A stretch of DNA of 64,000 nucleotides, from assembly GCA_028015205.1 (NCBI GenBank), contig CM051515.1, positions 12,728,001-12,792,000 on the forward strand, in the 5' to 3' direction. The DNA is from Mytilisepta virgata (Eukaryota > Mollusca > Bivalvia > Mytilida > Mytilidae). Below, piece by piece: positions 23,540-33,480 of this stretch. The notes under the pieces are model-generated. The model made no database searches. It worked only from the letters and a program-made list of their open reading frames with translations, and was not told where the DNA came from. Each line of letters begins with the position of its first letter. Positions within the stretch are counted from its first letter, which is position 1. Position numbers and translations under genes: made by a program.

Positions 23540-23603
23540 ACAAGAGACTACCAGTGTAATGGGAAACATAAAAGAAATTCTTACCATTGTTTGTTTGTTT
23601 GTT

Positions 23604-23790
23604 AAGTTGGTATTTTCAGCACATTTGGCTATTTCGCGGCGCCCAGTTTTTTTTTATTGGTGAAGGAATCCGGAGTACCCGGACAGAACCACCGACCTTC
23701 GGTAGGAAAATTGAGAATCCTTGTCAATTAAGATCGGAGTCGAACACACCCCGCCACAGGTAAGATTCGAACTCACAACCTCAAATCATG
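23604..23790 (-). mobile_element. Truncated SINE in unit B
   Basis: Counterpart of 20412-20600 with a deletion of the 'ttttacgccg' words and a T run at 23647. The shared truncation shows that the SINE predates the tandem duplication. Confidence 0.75.
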
Positions 23791-24978
23791 TAATCATACA
23801 AACATTGTTTTTGGAACTTCCTCTGCATCAACAATGTAAATTTTCCCTAAAAAAAATCGACAAAAATGTATCTTCTGAATTTAATTTGGACAGTTTTTGA
23901 CGGTTGGGATTTTTAAAATATTTTTTTTACGAAATTGCATCTTTTCTGTAGCCAAAGTTATTTCCAAAACTTTATAGTTAAAGGGGTATTTGTTTCAGAA
24001 TCTGTCTGTGCCTCCACCGATTTGTGACTTCCACCGGATTGACTTTGTTGAGTTTCACAACGCGTGCCGTATACGCAGTAGAAACTGCTTACCCTTCCGG
24101 AGCACCTTGGTTCACTCCTGGTTTTTATAAGAGTTAGTGTTGTTCATTGTTTTGTAGTTTCTGAAGAGTATTTGTCGAAATAGATTGCCTTTCCTATTCG
24201 CGCGAACATCTTCCCCCAAATTTTAATCGGTGCCATTTAAGTTTTCTCTATAGTTTAACTGCCACGGAGGTTTTTAAAATACATTATCACACAATAATAA
24301 TCTTATTGAACACGCTGAAGGATTTCTTAAGTGAATAATAAAGAAATAGGACCATATCCCCCTACATTTTTGTTCACTTCTAGGGCCATCTCTAGGAGCA
24401 TAGTCTGGTCTCTAATGATTTGCTAATAATAAGTAACAGGTATAAGTTTTCTCTACTTTTTAACTGCCATATTGTCACACAATAACAAGCTTACTTAACA
24501 TGCTGAATGGTTTATTGAGTGAGGTAATAAATGTCAAAATAATATTCAAAGGAATTAAACAGATGAAAAGATACAAATTTCGTGCGGCATTGGAAATTTA
24601 GTGGGCTTGCAACTGGCATTTTTCTCCCAAACATGGTATATTTGTTTAAAATACATATTAAAAATTATCTTATCATAAGGGACCGGTCAATATTTATTGG
24701 TGAGTTGAGACCGGTGCAATTTAAAAAAAAACAACCCATGTCCTACCTTCTGAATTAAAAAAAACTGTTCTACATCAGTTTTGTTCTAAAACAATATGTG
24801 TGTTCTGTCAAATTAATATGGATAGCTCTTAAGTCCCATTACTGTGTAAATTCATAAATTATTATTGGGATTATGAACATGGCCATAATTTCTGAATTCA
24901 CAGTAATTTTTTTTTCCCATTTTAAATGTTCAATGGTTGACCATGTTGATATAGTTTACTAATATTAAAAAAGAAAGG

Positions 24979-25352
24979 AGATTGATGATGCCTCTGCTGG
25001 TGGACCCTTGGTCCCCGAGGGTATTCGCCAACCCAGTCGTCAGACTTGTCTGACATGATTATTCATTGATTTGTTACAGAAATTACCAGTATTTAGCAAA
25101 ATTCAAAAACAATAGAAATACTAATTTCATTCCTTGTATTGCACATGGTAGATCTCCTTAGCTAAAATTTGGCTTCCTATTTCGGTATTTTTGGTTGAGT
25201 ACTTCTTGTTTAATATAAGTTTGGTTTTTGGTCTTCCAAATGTTTCGGTTTTAATGCTGCTGATGAGAGGTAACTCCTTGAAATGCGTCGTATACAGCAT
25301 AGTATAATTACAAATTTACCATATCTAATATTAGTATCTTTGGATTGTTATT
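24979..25352 (+). mobile_element. Hammerhead-bearing insertion (retrozyme-like), unit B only
   Basis: Unit A reads straight from aaaaagaaag into ttttggtgg near 21775-21795, while unit B has ~375 bp in between. The insert begins 'gagattgatgatgcctctgc' with the 'ggtggacccttggtccccga' hairpin-like word, has no ORF, and carries a hammerhead core at 25260-25289. From memory this resembles the short hammerhead-containing repeats (retrozyme type) abundant in bivalves. Exact target duplication is not visible. Confidence 0.65.
25254..25300 (+). ncRNA. Hammerhead ribozyme candidate in the unit B insertion
   Basis: Stem I strand atgctg (25254-25259), CTGATGA, stem II GAGG/CCTT around taact (one G-T pair), GAA, stem III atg/cgt (one T-G pair), C17 at 25289, then stem I strand cagcat (25295-25300) after five unpaired bases. 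All core residues are present; the unpaired gtata between the cleavage site and stem I is unusual and may impair it. Confidence 0.6.
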
Positions 25353-25762
25353 TTGGTGGAAAGTTTCAGATTAGATTTTTTAAATTTTTGTTCACTTTGC
25401 AATTTTACTTGTTCTGTTGTAATTGTTCAGGAATAATATCCTAATGGATCGTAAAATTTTGCATCCAAGATTTTGCACTATTGTATTGCATATCCTCCTC
25501 TAAATGTCATTTTTTAAGTCTGCTCAAAGGTTACCTCCCTTTCACATGTTAACTCCCATGGAGGATTGATAAAATAATGTGTTTCAGTTACAAAAGAAAG
25601 TTAACATTTCAATATATTATACTTTTACATTTTCACTACTCTATTTATCGATGTTATCTAAACCGGTCTATGTAATGTTATATGTACCGGCTGTACATTA
25701 TATGGACCGACTCGTTTTGGCGAGATCGATTAAATTCGATTAAACTCCAGTAAAGTATAATA

Positions 25763-25930
25763 TAACAAATGGTTCATGACACTGAGGGTCAAATGTCAGT
25801 ATATGGACCGTTGTTCGCCCTCAAAAAATTATATGGACCTCAACTGCGGTTCGGTCCATATAATTTTTGTCGGGCGACCAACCAGTCCATATACTGCAAT
25901 ATGACCCTCAGTGTCATGAACTATTTGTTA
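25763..25930 (+). repeat. 168-bp hairpin (long inverted repeat), unit B
   Basis: Counterpart of 22290-22457 with a handful of substitutions and no change of length. A short hairpin at 25665-25708 precedes it, as in unit A. Confidence 0.85.
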
Positions 25931-26898
25931 ATTATGACCAGTCATGACAGTCAGAATATTTATTAATGCAAATTCTAGCACTCTTTTATGTATGTTTATA
26001 TGTTAAATATGATAAAACCCAATTTACAAAACAAGGTTCCAATACATTATTATTGTGTGTACATGTATCATTAATACTAAAGGAAGAGACCGTTTTCTTT
26101 GAGCGGTAAAAACTCTGAAACCATCAACTGTTGGAAATGTTTGAGATATAACATATTATAGTGACATTCAGTAGTTCCCAAGTTTTCCCTCAGAAGAATT
26201 TCTTTTTCTTAGAAAACTGAGTTTTGTGTGAAAATGTTCTAAAAAAACGCCCCTCATTGGGAAGAGTATTGTTCGCATGATTAATATTTTATTATCTCCC
26301 CTTTTGACATTTTTGCTAAAGTTAATTTCATTTTTGTAATAGTATCTATTTTGGTAAAATTTAACATTCTATAAAACAGGAATAATCATTTAACATAATA
26401 AAAATAATTATTATGATTAGATATTTGGTTTAACTTAAATGTTTTGCAAAAGATATAGTTATATGGTACCATGATTTATGATTAGTATATTTGATTTAAA
26501 GCCTATTGTTAGGTAGTATGTTTGTCCTAGGGTTATTATTTCTGGGGTCATTTTTACAAACATAAAAAAAAGTGTTGTTTCTCCAAAATTATAATTATTT
26601 TTGATATAGAACTATTACTTTTTTGTGAAGAATCACTATTTATATTTTTTAATTATATGTTTCGAATCTTTGTTGTATGTTAACATGGTTAATAAAATAT
26701 GAAAACTTTAAAAAAAAATTGATATAAGCAGCTTGGAGTCCCAGTGAAACGAACTGCATGTCTTTATTGCTACTGTCCGTCAGTCTGTCCATTTGTTTGT
26801 CAGTAAATTGGTGGTTTGTTTTGAAACTTTTATTTGAGGTTTGTCGGCATAGCAATTCTAGACATTTTAATACACAGCGGGACTTGGAAACGCATAGC

Positions 26899-27399
26899 TG
26901 TCAGACCCTCCTCTTACATTTCCTTTTCGTACCAAACAAGTAACACCGCTGTCAAGGATTGAATGAAAATATTGTTTACACAGTATTAATAGTAGATAAA
27001 ATAGATTTAAACATATGATAGCACCCATTTTATTTGATCATCGTCACAGGAAACGCGTGATTCAGTCAATGTACTTCTTTAAGCATTTTAATGTGCAATT
27101 TATATGATTTACAACTCAACGCGTTTCCAAAATCACATGGCGTGTACACAATACCGATGGTACATAATCACTGATAATAGGTTAGTCCAAATAAGTAATC
27201 CGTCTTGGAATTTTTTTTCCATCGATGAGGCATCAAAAAAAAAAAAAAAAAACAAAAAAAAACAAAAACAAAAATCAAAAATAATTATACCCTTGAGACG
27301 CCACGATTATCTGGACTAATAAATAAATAATAGGTCCCGTTGTGTACAATGAACATTTACAGTATGTAAGTTTGTCAAGGTCAGATGTTAACAACTTTA
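26899..27399. other. AT-rich non-coding sequence with a long A run
   Basis: Starts after the tandem duplication. It contains an A-rich run (27236-27275) and no recognised gene or element ends. Confidence 0.4.
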
Positions 27400-27690
27400 G
27401 TACACGACCCACACAACAAAGATCTAAGATCTAGGTTTTAAGACAAAAAAGTTACAGACTGGACATGATTAGCAATTTATTGACCTTGAGGTCAAAGTTC
27501 AAGGTCAACATCCTTAATATGCGACACATCATCTTGAGGAATCCTACGTACACAACAAATATCCAAGGGTAGGTCTTAAGGGAAAAAAGTTACAAAAATG
27601 ACCAATTTATTGACCTTGAGGTCAATGGTCAATGTCAATATCCTTGGAATGTGAAACATCGTCTCGAGGTAACCTACCTACACACTGTTT
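27400..27690 (+). repeat. Two diverged ~130-bp units with TGACCT palindromes
   Basis: Two tandem units, each with 'acacaacaaa', 'taggt(t/c)ttaag', 'aaaaaagttaca' and 'tttattgaccttgaggtca'. The motif TGACCTTGAGGTCA is two inverted nuclear-receptor half-sites two bases apart, followed in the first unit by tcaaggtca. Similarity is clear but diverged. No coding sequence. Confidence 0.65.
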
Positions 27691-28994
27691 TTTTTTTTAC
27701 ATAGTGGCCATCAAGTTTTAAATGATAATGAAGTTAGTATAATGCATTAGGTATTTTTTGTACAAAATGAAAAAAAAATACAGTTTTTTATTATTATACT
27801 AGTACTCACCGCTTCTATTATTTTAAACAAATTGTATTCTTTTGAAAAATTATTAAAACAAGATGAGTTGGCCCACTGCTGAAAGTGAAATTTTCAGTTA
27901 AGGCATAGTAAACTGGAGGAGTCTATGTGCTATTCATTTGAAAATAACCAGCCAGCAATTATGATGCCATTAGATTTTATTAAAGGATGGGATTTTTATA
28001 TTGATAGGTGTATTTAAAAAGTTTTGTAGATTTGGTCAAAATTTTTTCCTAATGGATGAAAATGAAAGGATACAGGGTATGCATGAATATGAATAGTATA
28101 TCAATTGCTGAATTTTGCTTTCCAATTGCATTTAAAAATAATTTGTATGCTTTTTATTCATTCTGTCATCATTGTGGTTTAGAAATTAATTTTAGCCAAA
28201 TGACACAACCATAATCTGCATCAAGGTATAGATTCAAATTTGTGTTACCAAGTGTTTGAATTTCATAACATTTTTATTGAATTTTTAAGTTAAGAGAAAA
28301 GACTTGTTTAAATGTATGACACATAGTGCCTTTAAATAATGAAGAATGTTTTTTTTTCTTATACATGTACCTAGTATTAAGTAACAAAAATCATTAATTT
28401 TGTGACGAATTGGAGGGGGGAGTAATCTAGAATGTTTATAGAAGTATGAGAAAATATTTTTCCTCTCAAAAATTTGTGGCAAAATTTATTGTCTCATGTG
28501 CCATATATATTGGTCATGTAGAAAATAAATAAACTCATTTTCACATGTGCATGAAGATATGACAGCTAATTGTAAATGATCCATTCATCTTTAAGGGTTG
28601 AATGTGATCATTTTTTACTTAAATCTGAAGAATTTTTATACTTGGAAAGAAGAAACTATGTCATTTTCTCAAAAATTTTGTTTGCTAGCTATAGACCATT
28701 TTTTAATGTGAAAATGAGCATAAGTTAGGGGTGAAAAGGGGGGGGGGTAAATGCAAGCCCTTGTGTGGGATGAGGAAAGGCTCATCACTCTTTATAATGA
28801 CAAATAACAAAGTCAATGTTCAGAGAACTAATAAAAAACTTAAATGAAAATAACGAATGGATATTTAAAGGAACATGGCTTCATGGGCGACATGAAATAA
28901 TTTAACCATTTCATTAAGTCACGATTTATATGTGATGAATCTACGACTTAATGCTAAATTAAACATAATATGCATAGTAGATTTTCATTCATTT
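27691..28994. other. AT-rich non-coding sequence
   Basis: No gene or element recognised. A T run at 27688-27698, an A run at 27769-27778 and a G run at 28738-28747 are present. Confidence 0.4.
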
Positions 28995-29150
28995 AAGGAA
29001 TGTATCCGAGTTTTGAACAGGTTATACAATATAACCTGGTTTGGGTCAGTTTACGCATAATAAACTGTAAGGTGGTTTATGAATGTTGTAATCTCACCCA
29101 AATCAGGTTATTGAAGTATAACCTGTTCAAAAATTTGTGAACATTCCTTA
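28995..29150 (+). repeat. 156-bp inverted repeat with nested palindromes
   Basis: The left arm aaggaatgt...ttttgaacaggttata... and right arm ...tataacctgttcaaaa...acattcctt are imperfect inverses around a short centre near 29060-29085. Each arm itself contains an aggttata/tataacct palindrome, and another such palindrome lies at 29279-29300. A foldback-type repeat with no ORF. Confidence 0.7.
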
Positions 29151-30268
29151 TAATTTTATTTTCAAACAAAAGTACAATGATTCCTTGATTCAAGCATCAA
29201 TAATGACATGGGACTACATGATGTATTTGAATTTACAAATGGCTGATTAATCCGTTAGTGATGTCACAAGACCAAACCAGGTTATACAGTATAACCAAAG
29301 TTGCTCTATGCTGTTCAGCTAATCAAAATACAGTATTCAGATAAAATAAAATTATTCTGAAATGGATGAAAGGGGTTGAGGAAGAATTTAAAATTTTTAT
29401 TTAATAATTCTTATGACAGAATTAACTCTTATGATCACAAAAACTATGTGCAATGATAGACAAAAAGAAATTATAACAGGAAGTTTAAAAGAAGCACATA
29501 TTGTCATTTTGGAGTTTTCAGAAGGTGTAACATGATAATTAGATTAAATGTTCCAGGGGAATTCATGACAACAGTCACATTTATTCTGATGTATCATGTT
29601 CCATATCCCAAAAAAACACAATCAGTTCCCCCATTTTGATATGTAAAATTTAATTATCAAAATAAAATATTTTTTTTTTAGTAGTTTTAAAGGGTAGTAA
29701 AAACATTTACTGTGCAGACATATTATGTATGAAAAACATTTGCAAAAAGTGCTTCAATCAGCACTTTTACACCCCCCAAAATAATTACAAAAATTGATTT
29801 TTTTTTTTAAAAACATCTGTCAATTGATTTTAATTGTCCTCCAGGTGTAGAAAACTTCTGGTCACTGAAACACTTAAATAAGCAATAGGATAGTTCATTT
29901 AACTCTAGCCGTTCTGAATAAGCATGGTGTAACGTTAGTCAACAACTGAATTGTCCACTGTGTGCTTACTTTTATAATTTTTGTAAATATGACGACAGGA
30001 GTTGTACAATCTGTCAAATTTTATACAAATGATGGTTTTACTGTTAATTTTTTATATCATGTACATACCATGTAATTATATATTTATTATTTCTTGTTGT
30101 GAGGTATATCATTGTTATTGTAGAGCTTCATGTTAAGATTTCAGTGTCACAGTTTGTGACATTTTGTATTATAGTCAAACATTATGTTACCAATAAATAA
30201 CTCATCATTTAAAACTTTCATTGTTACTTTTATTCTTTACTTCTGTGATCCATTTTGAATTGCAGATA
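29151..30268. other. AT-rich non-coding, possible 3' UTR-like end
   Basis: No coding exon is recognised. The end (30150-30210) has 'gttaccaataaataactc' with an AATAAA hexamer, which could be a plus-strand polyadenylation site of an unseen transcript, but this hexamer is expected by chance in such AT-rich DNA. Confidence 0.25.
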
Positions 30269-30751
30269 CAGTCAAACCTGCTATGAAGGGCGCCACTATG
30301 TAGCAAATCACGTCTATTAAGGGCACTATGAAAATATCCCCATTATGAACAAAAGTTGTAAAATTAACATCCATAAAAAATTCACCTGATCATAAAGGTC
30401 ACATTTCTTTTGTTCCATTATCAGCACAATAGCCAAAATTTTTGTCCTGGCTGATTCATTGCTTAAATCTCTTGAAATTTTCGATTCAAAATTTGACAAA
30501 AATTTCTACAAATTTCTAAGGCTCTTCCTTTTGATGCAGAGGTAACCCTTAGAGCTCTGAGTTTGGATTCCTGAGTTTGGTGGTTGTGCTTATTAATTCA
30601 TCATTGTATCTTTAACCGGTTTTCCAACATTTTGATCTTGAGCACTGCTGATGAGTTGTCAGTCAACGAAATGGCCATACAATGCATCTATTTATTTTCG
30701 TATTTTGTGATAGTTTATTCCACGGGTGCTCTTTATACAGAGGTTTGACTG
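30269..30751 (+). mobile_element. Pogo/Tigger-like MITE with TA target duplication
   Basis: Ends are inverted: CAGTCAAACC at 30269-30278 and GGTTTGACTG at 30742-30751, flanked on both sides by TA. Similarity continues inward (ctgctatgaagggc against the inverse of gctctttatacagag). CAGT-type ends with a TA duplication are typical of the pogo/Tigger branch of Tc1-mariner. The ~483 bp carry no ORF. A complete hammerhead fold lies at 30642-30685, about 70 bp from the right end. Confidence 0.8.
30642..30685 (+). ncRNA. Hammerhead ribozyme with complete core
   Basis: Stem I strand gcactg, CTGATGA (30648-30654), stem II GTTG/CAAC with pentaloop tcagt, GAA (30668-30670), stem III atgg/ccat (30671-30678) with no loop, H17 = A at 30679, then stem I strand caatgc (one mismatch of six). 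All invariant residues and the NUH cleavage triplet (ATA) are present, and every stem pairs. It is the best-formed hammerhead in the window by base pairing, although A17 is a weaker site than C17. Confidence 0.78.
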
Positions 30752-30849
30752 TATTCTTCTGGATCCTTGGAATTAGATGTAGATACATATACAATGTTAG
30801 ATATTAAACTTGCTCAGTATTGGATTTTTTGGTGTTTTGTAGGGTTATT

Positions 30850-31080
30850 CATTTACTCTATGATGCCACACTCCCTGCAAGCTGATGACTCTTCTCTAGT
30901 TTTTGAAAAAAGAATAGGCTAATGCCTGTTACAGAAGGATAAATTATCTGACACTATCCAACCGTTCACCCTTTTACAGTGGCATTCAAAATCGATACCC
31001 CTTGAATTGTGTTTGATAAATTATTGAACTTAATCTCATCCTTAAGAAAAACTAGCCAGTGGATGTTAAGGATACAACAA
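30850..31080 (+). repeat. Diverged copy of the 32180-32545 repeat
   Basis: Shares 'atgccacactccctgca', 'agtttt(t/c)gaaaa', ttatctgacactatccaacc and the 'caatcaatcaatc' tail with 32300-32545. It forms the left part of the third paralogue of the 17.8-20.2 kb segment. Confidence 0.65.
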
Positions 31081-32095
31081 TCAATCAATCATTTACTTAC
31101 TTTATGGAATATACCTATATAGGTATTCTACACTTAACCCTAACCTAACTCTAACGTCCCCATCTAACAATGCATAAATCCTAACCTAACTCTAACCCTT
31201 CCCCAGCTGACCATGTATAAACCCTTATCTAACTTGAACCCTTCCGTCAGCTAACCATGCATAAACACTAATCTAACTCTAACCCTTCCCCAGCTAACCA
31301 TGAATAAATCCTTATTTAACTCTAACCCTTCCCCCAACTAAGCATGCATAAATCCTAATCTAACTCTAACCATTCCCTTAGCTAACCATGTATAAACCCT
31401 TATCTAACTCTAACCCTTCCCCAGCTAACCATGCGTCAATCCTAATCTAACTCTAACCCTTCCCTCAGCTAACATGCACAAACCCTAATAAATACCTAGC
31501 CCAAAAAGGATTTGGTCCCTCCGTATTATTGAAAATGATGTAAAGAGACGTCAATGTAAAGGGGAGTTTGTTACGGTAAGAAAAAGGTTTCATTACATAT
31601 ATATTCCAGTTAATTTTATAATGTTATTATTTTTTTTTTCATTAATTATTTTCAAAAAAATACATGTACAGGGTATCCTGAAATTAAATTGAGGACATTC
31701 TTAAGTACAATATTTTTTGGACAAAATCCGTGACAAATCAAATTCAGGTTTTAAATTATGGTATATCCAATAACCATCTAAAGACAGATTAATCTTGTGT
31801 CAATTGTTGAAATGTTTCTGGTCGGTGAACTTGGAAAATGTATTTTGCAATTTGATATGATTTAAATGAATTGTTTTTCTCATAGTAAAAATAGTTTCTG
31901 TTTGTTTGTCAATTTTCTTGATTGATAAATCCAACGCAAAACTTACAGTAAGCTCATAAAAAAGTCGAAAACGCATTATGGTCATTTTCGGGGGTTTTCC
32001 GCATCAACATTTTAGGCCTTGAGCACAAATGGTGAGTCGTTAATGTGCACATATTGTCCACCAGAATTGGTATCAAAGAATCTAATTCCATCCTC
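30960..32095 (+). repeat. Third, diverged paralogue of 17790-20270
   Basis: Order and sequence follow the 20 kb copies: 'gtgtttgataaatt', 'ctcatccttaagaa', the 44 bp minisatellite, 'gaaaaaggtttcatta', then 'ttaaattgaggacatt', 'aaatccgtgac' and 'ttggtatcaaagaat'. It lacks the ~1 kb palindromic element: at 31661-31680 the sequence 'tacatgtacagggtatcctg' is continuous. It is clearly more diverged than the two large copies are from each other. Confidence 0.8.
31130..31495 (+). repeat. 44-bp minisatellite, about eight units
   Basis: Same unit as at 17930-18215 (cagctaaccatgcataaa and taatctaactctaaccctt), more diverged between units. Confidence 0.8.
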
Positions 32096-32179
32096 TATTC
32101 AGTTCATGATAACCTACATTTTAGGCGGGGCATCCGTGTCTTACAGACGCAATTTCTATTTTTTTTTTTTAATAATTAT

Positions 32180-32545
32180 TATTTTCCTTTCTTCTTATTC
32201 TGCCTGGCGCGTCCCCAGGTGGATAGGGGAGACCATTTTGTTGGGGGGTTGTCAGGTCATAATACGGAAAGCCTGACCGCGGACCATGGTGGGTAACGTG
32301 TTTGGAGAATGCCACACTCCCTGCACGTTAAAGACCCCTTCTGTAGTTTTCGAAAACGAGTATGCTGATGGCCGCTACAGACGGCTAAATTATCCGACCC
32401 TACCCAACCATCCTCTTTTTACAGCGGCAGTCAAAATTGGTCCCCCTTCCTGTCCCATCCCACTCCTATTTAAATTATTTGATAAATTGAACTGGTCTTC
32501 GTCCTGAAGAAGCATGAAATATTTGCCACTGGACATTAAGTAACA
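32180..32545 (+). mobile_element. Short non-autonomous element with caatcaatc tail
   Basis: From about 'gcctggcgcgtccccaggtg', through 'gaccatggtgggtaacgtg' and 'gccgctacagacggctaaat', to a tail 'gccactggacattaagtaac' followed by aatcaatcaatg repeats. It is a recognisable bivalve-type dispersed repeat (memory) with a diverged relative at 30850-31080. ORFs in it are not credible. Confidence 0.6.
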
Positions 32546-32639
32546 ATCAATCAATGAATCAATCTTATTATTTTGATCCATGAATTTGTCCGAAGCGCAT
32601 CTCAAAACCCATTCAAGCGAACTTAATAAACTTTGTACA

Positions 32640-33480
32640 AAAATATAGGCTGCCGTCCCTAGGTTTCCGTAGCTTTAGTCCGAAGGTCCGGATATTGCGA
32701 AGTGATTTCCGTCATTGAAAATATTCTGACGGCCACAATTTTCAAAATGCGCACCAAAATGTCTTAAAATTGAACATGCTTCCATTTAAACATTTCTTTT
32801 TCTTTTTTTTTTTCTTCCACACATTTTGTCCAGACAAGTTCTCGGAAATGGATGGACCAATGTTGATGGAACTATGCCATAATGTCAAAGACCATTTGAA
32901 GTTGTGCACCTGACTTTGGAATTTAAAACATGGCTGCCATTGCCATGGAAACAGCAAAAATGTGAAAAAATTAAAAGTGTTTGAAATTAAATGAAACTTT
33001 TAGGAATGGGCAAACCATCTTTCGAATTTCCAAAATGGTCGCTACCGCCATGGAAACAATGTCTTACATGGAGCATTCTAGAACAATACTGTTCTATATG
33101 TTCTAGCCACACCTAATTCTAAACGATGGTAGAGCTTATGCGTAGATGTTTTTTGACTCTGGAATTTTCAAAATGACCGCCGTTGCCATGGAAACAGCAA
33201 AAATACGAAAGGTTTTAAAATGGCCAAAACTTTATGAAAATTTACGGAAATGTTAACTGGGATATGTAGAGGGTGATATTGCTGAACGTTTAAATTTTTA
33301 ATTTTCATGGAACATTCTAGAACATCACACTTCAATCAGTTCTAAAAACTTTCATATGATGGTAGATATGTATATACCCCAATTTTTAATATTGCCATCG
33401 CTCTACACGTGCCTCCTTTTGTTACCCTAACAACGAATCAACAACGACCAGTTCTAAATGGCTGCCATTTCTGTGGCAAT
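32640..33480 (+). repeat. Diverged repeats with RFX X-box-like palindromes
   Basis: Several diverged units contain 'gccatggaaacagcaaaaa' or close forms: 32940-32960, 33044-33060 and 33183-33205, each next to 'ttcaaaatg' or 'aaaatgg' words, plus a last relative near 33460. The word GTTGCCATGGAAAC at 33183-33196 matches the RFX X-box consensus. The sequence is otherwise non-coding. Confidence 0.55.

Larger units (their letters stand above)
23540..26898 (+). repeat. ~3 kb tandem duplication, unit B
   Basis: Second unit of the tandem pair. It differs from unit A by point changes and by a ~375 bp insertion at 24979-25352 carrying a hammerhead core. It ends 'cacagcgggacttggaaacg', after which the sequence diverges from the spacer that follows unit A. 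Confidence 0.9.

Noticed and set aside
30880..30910. Further CTGATGA word near 30880
   Set aside because: No stem II, and the following GAAA is not placed for a hammerhead; it aligns with the non-ribozyme repeat at 32320.
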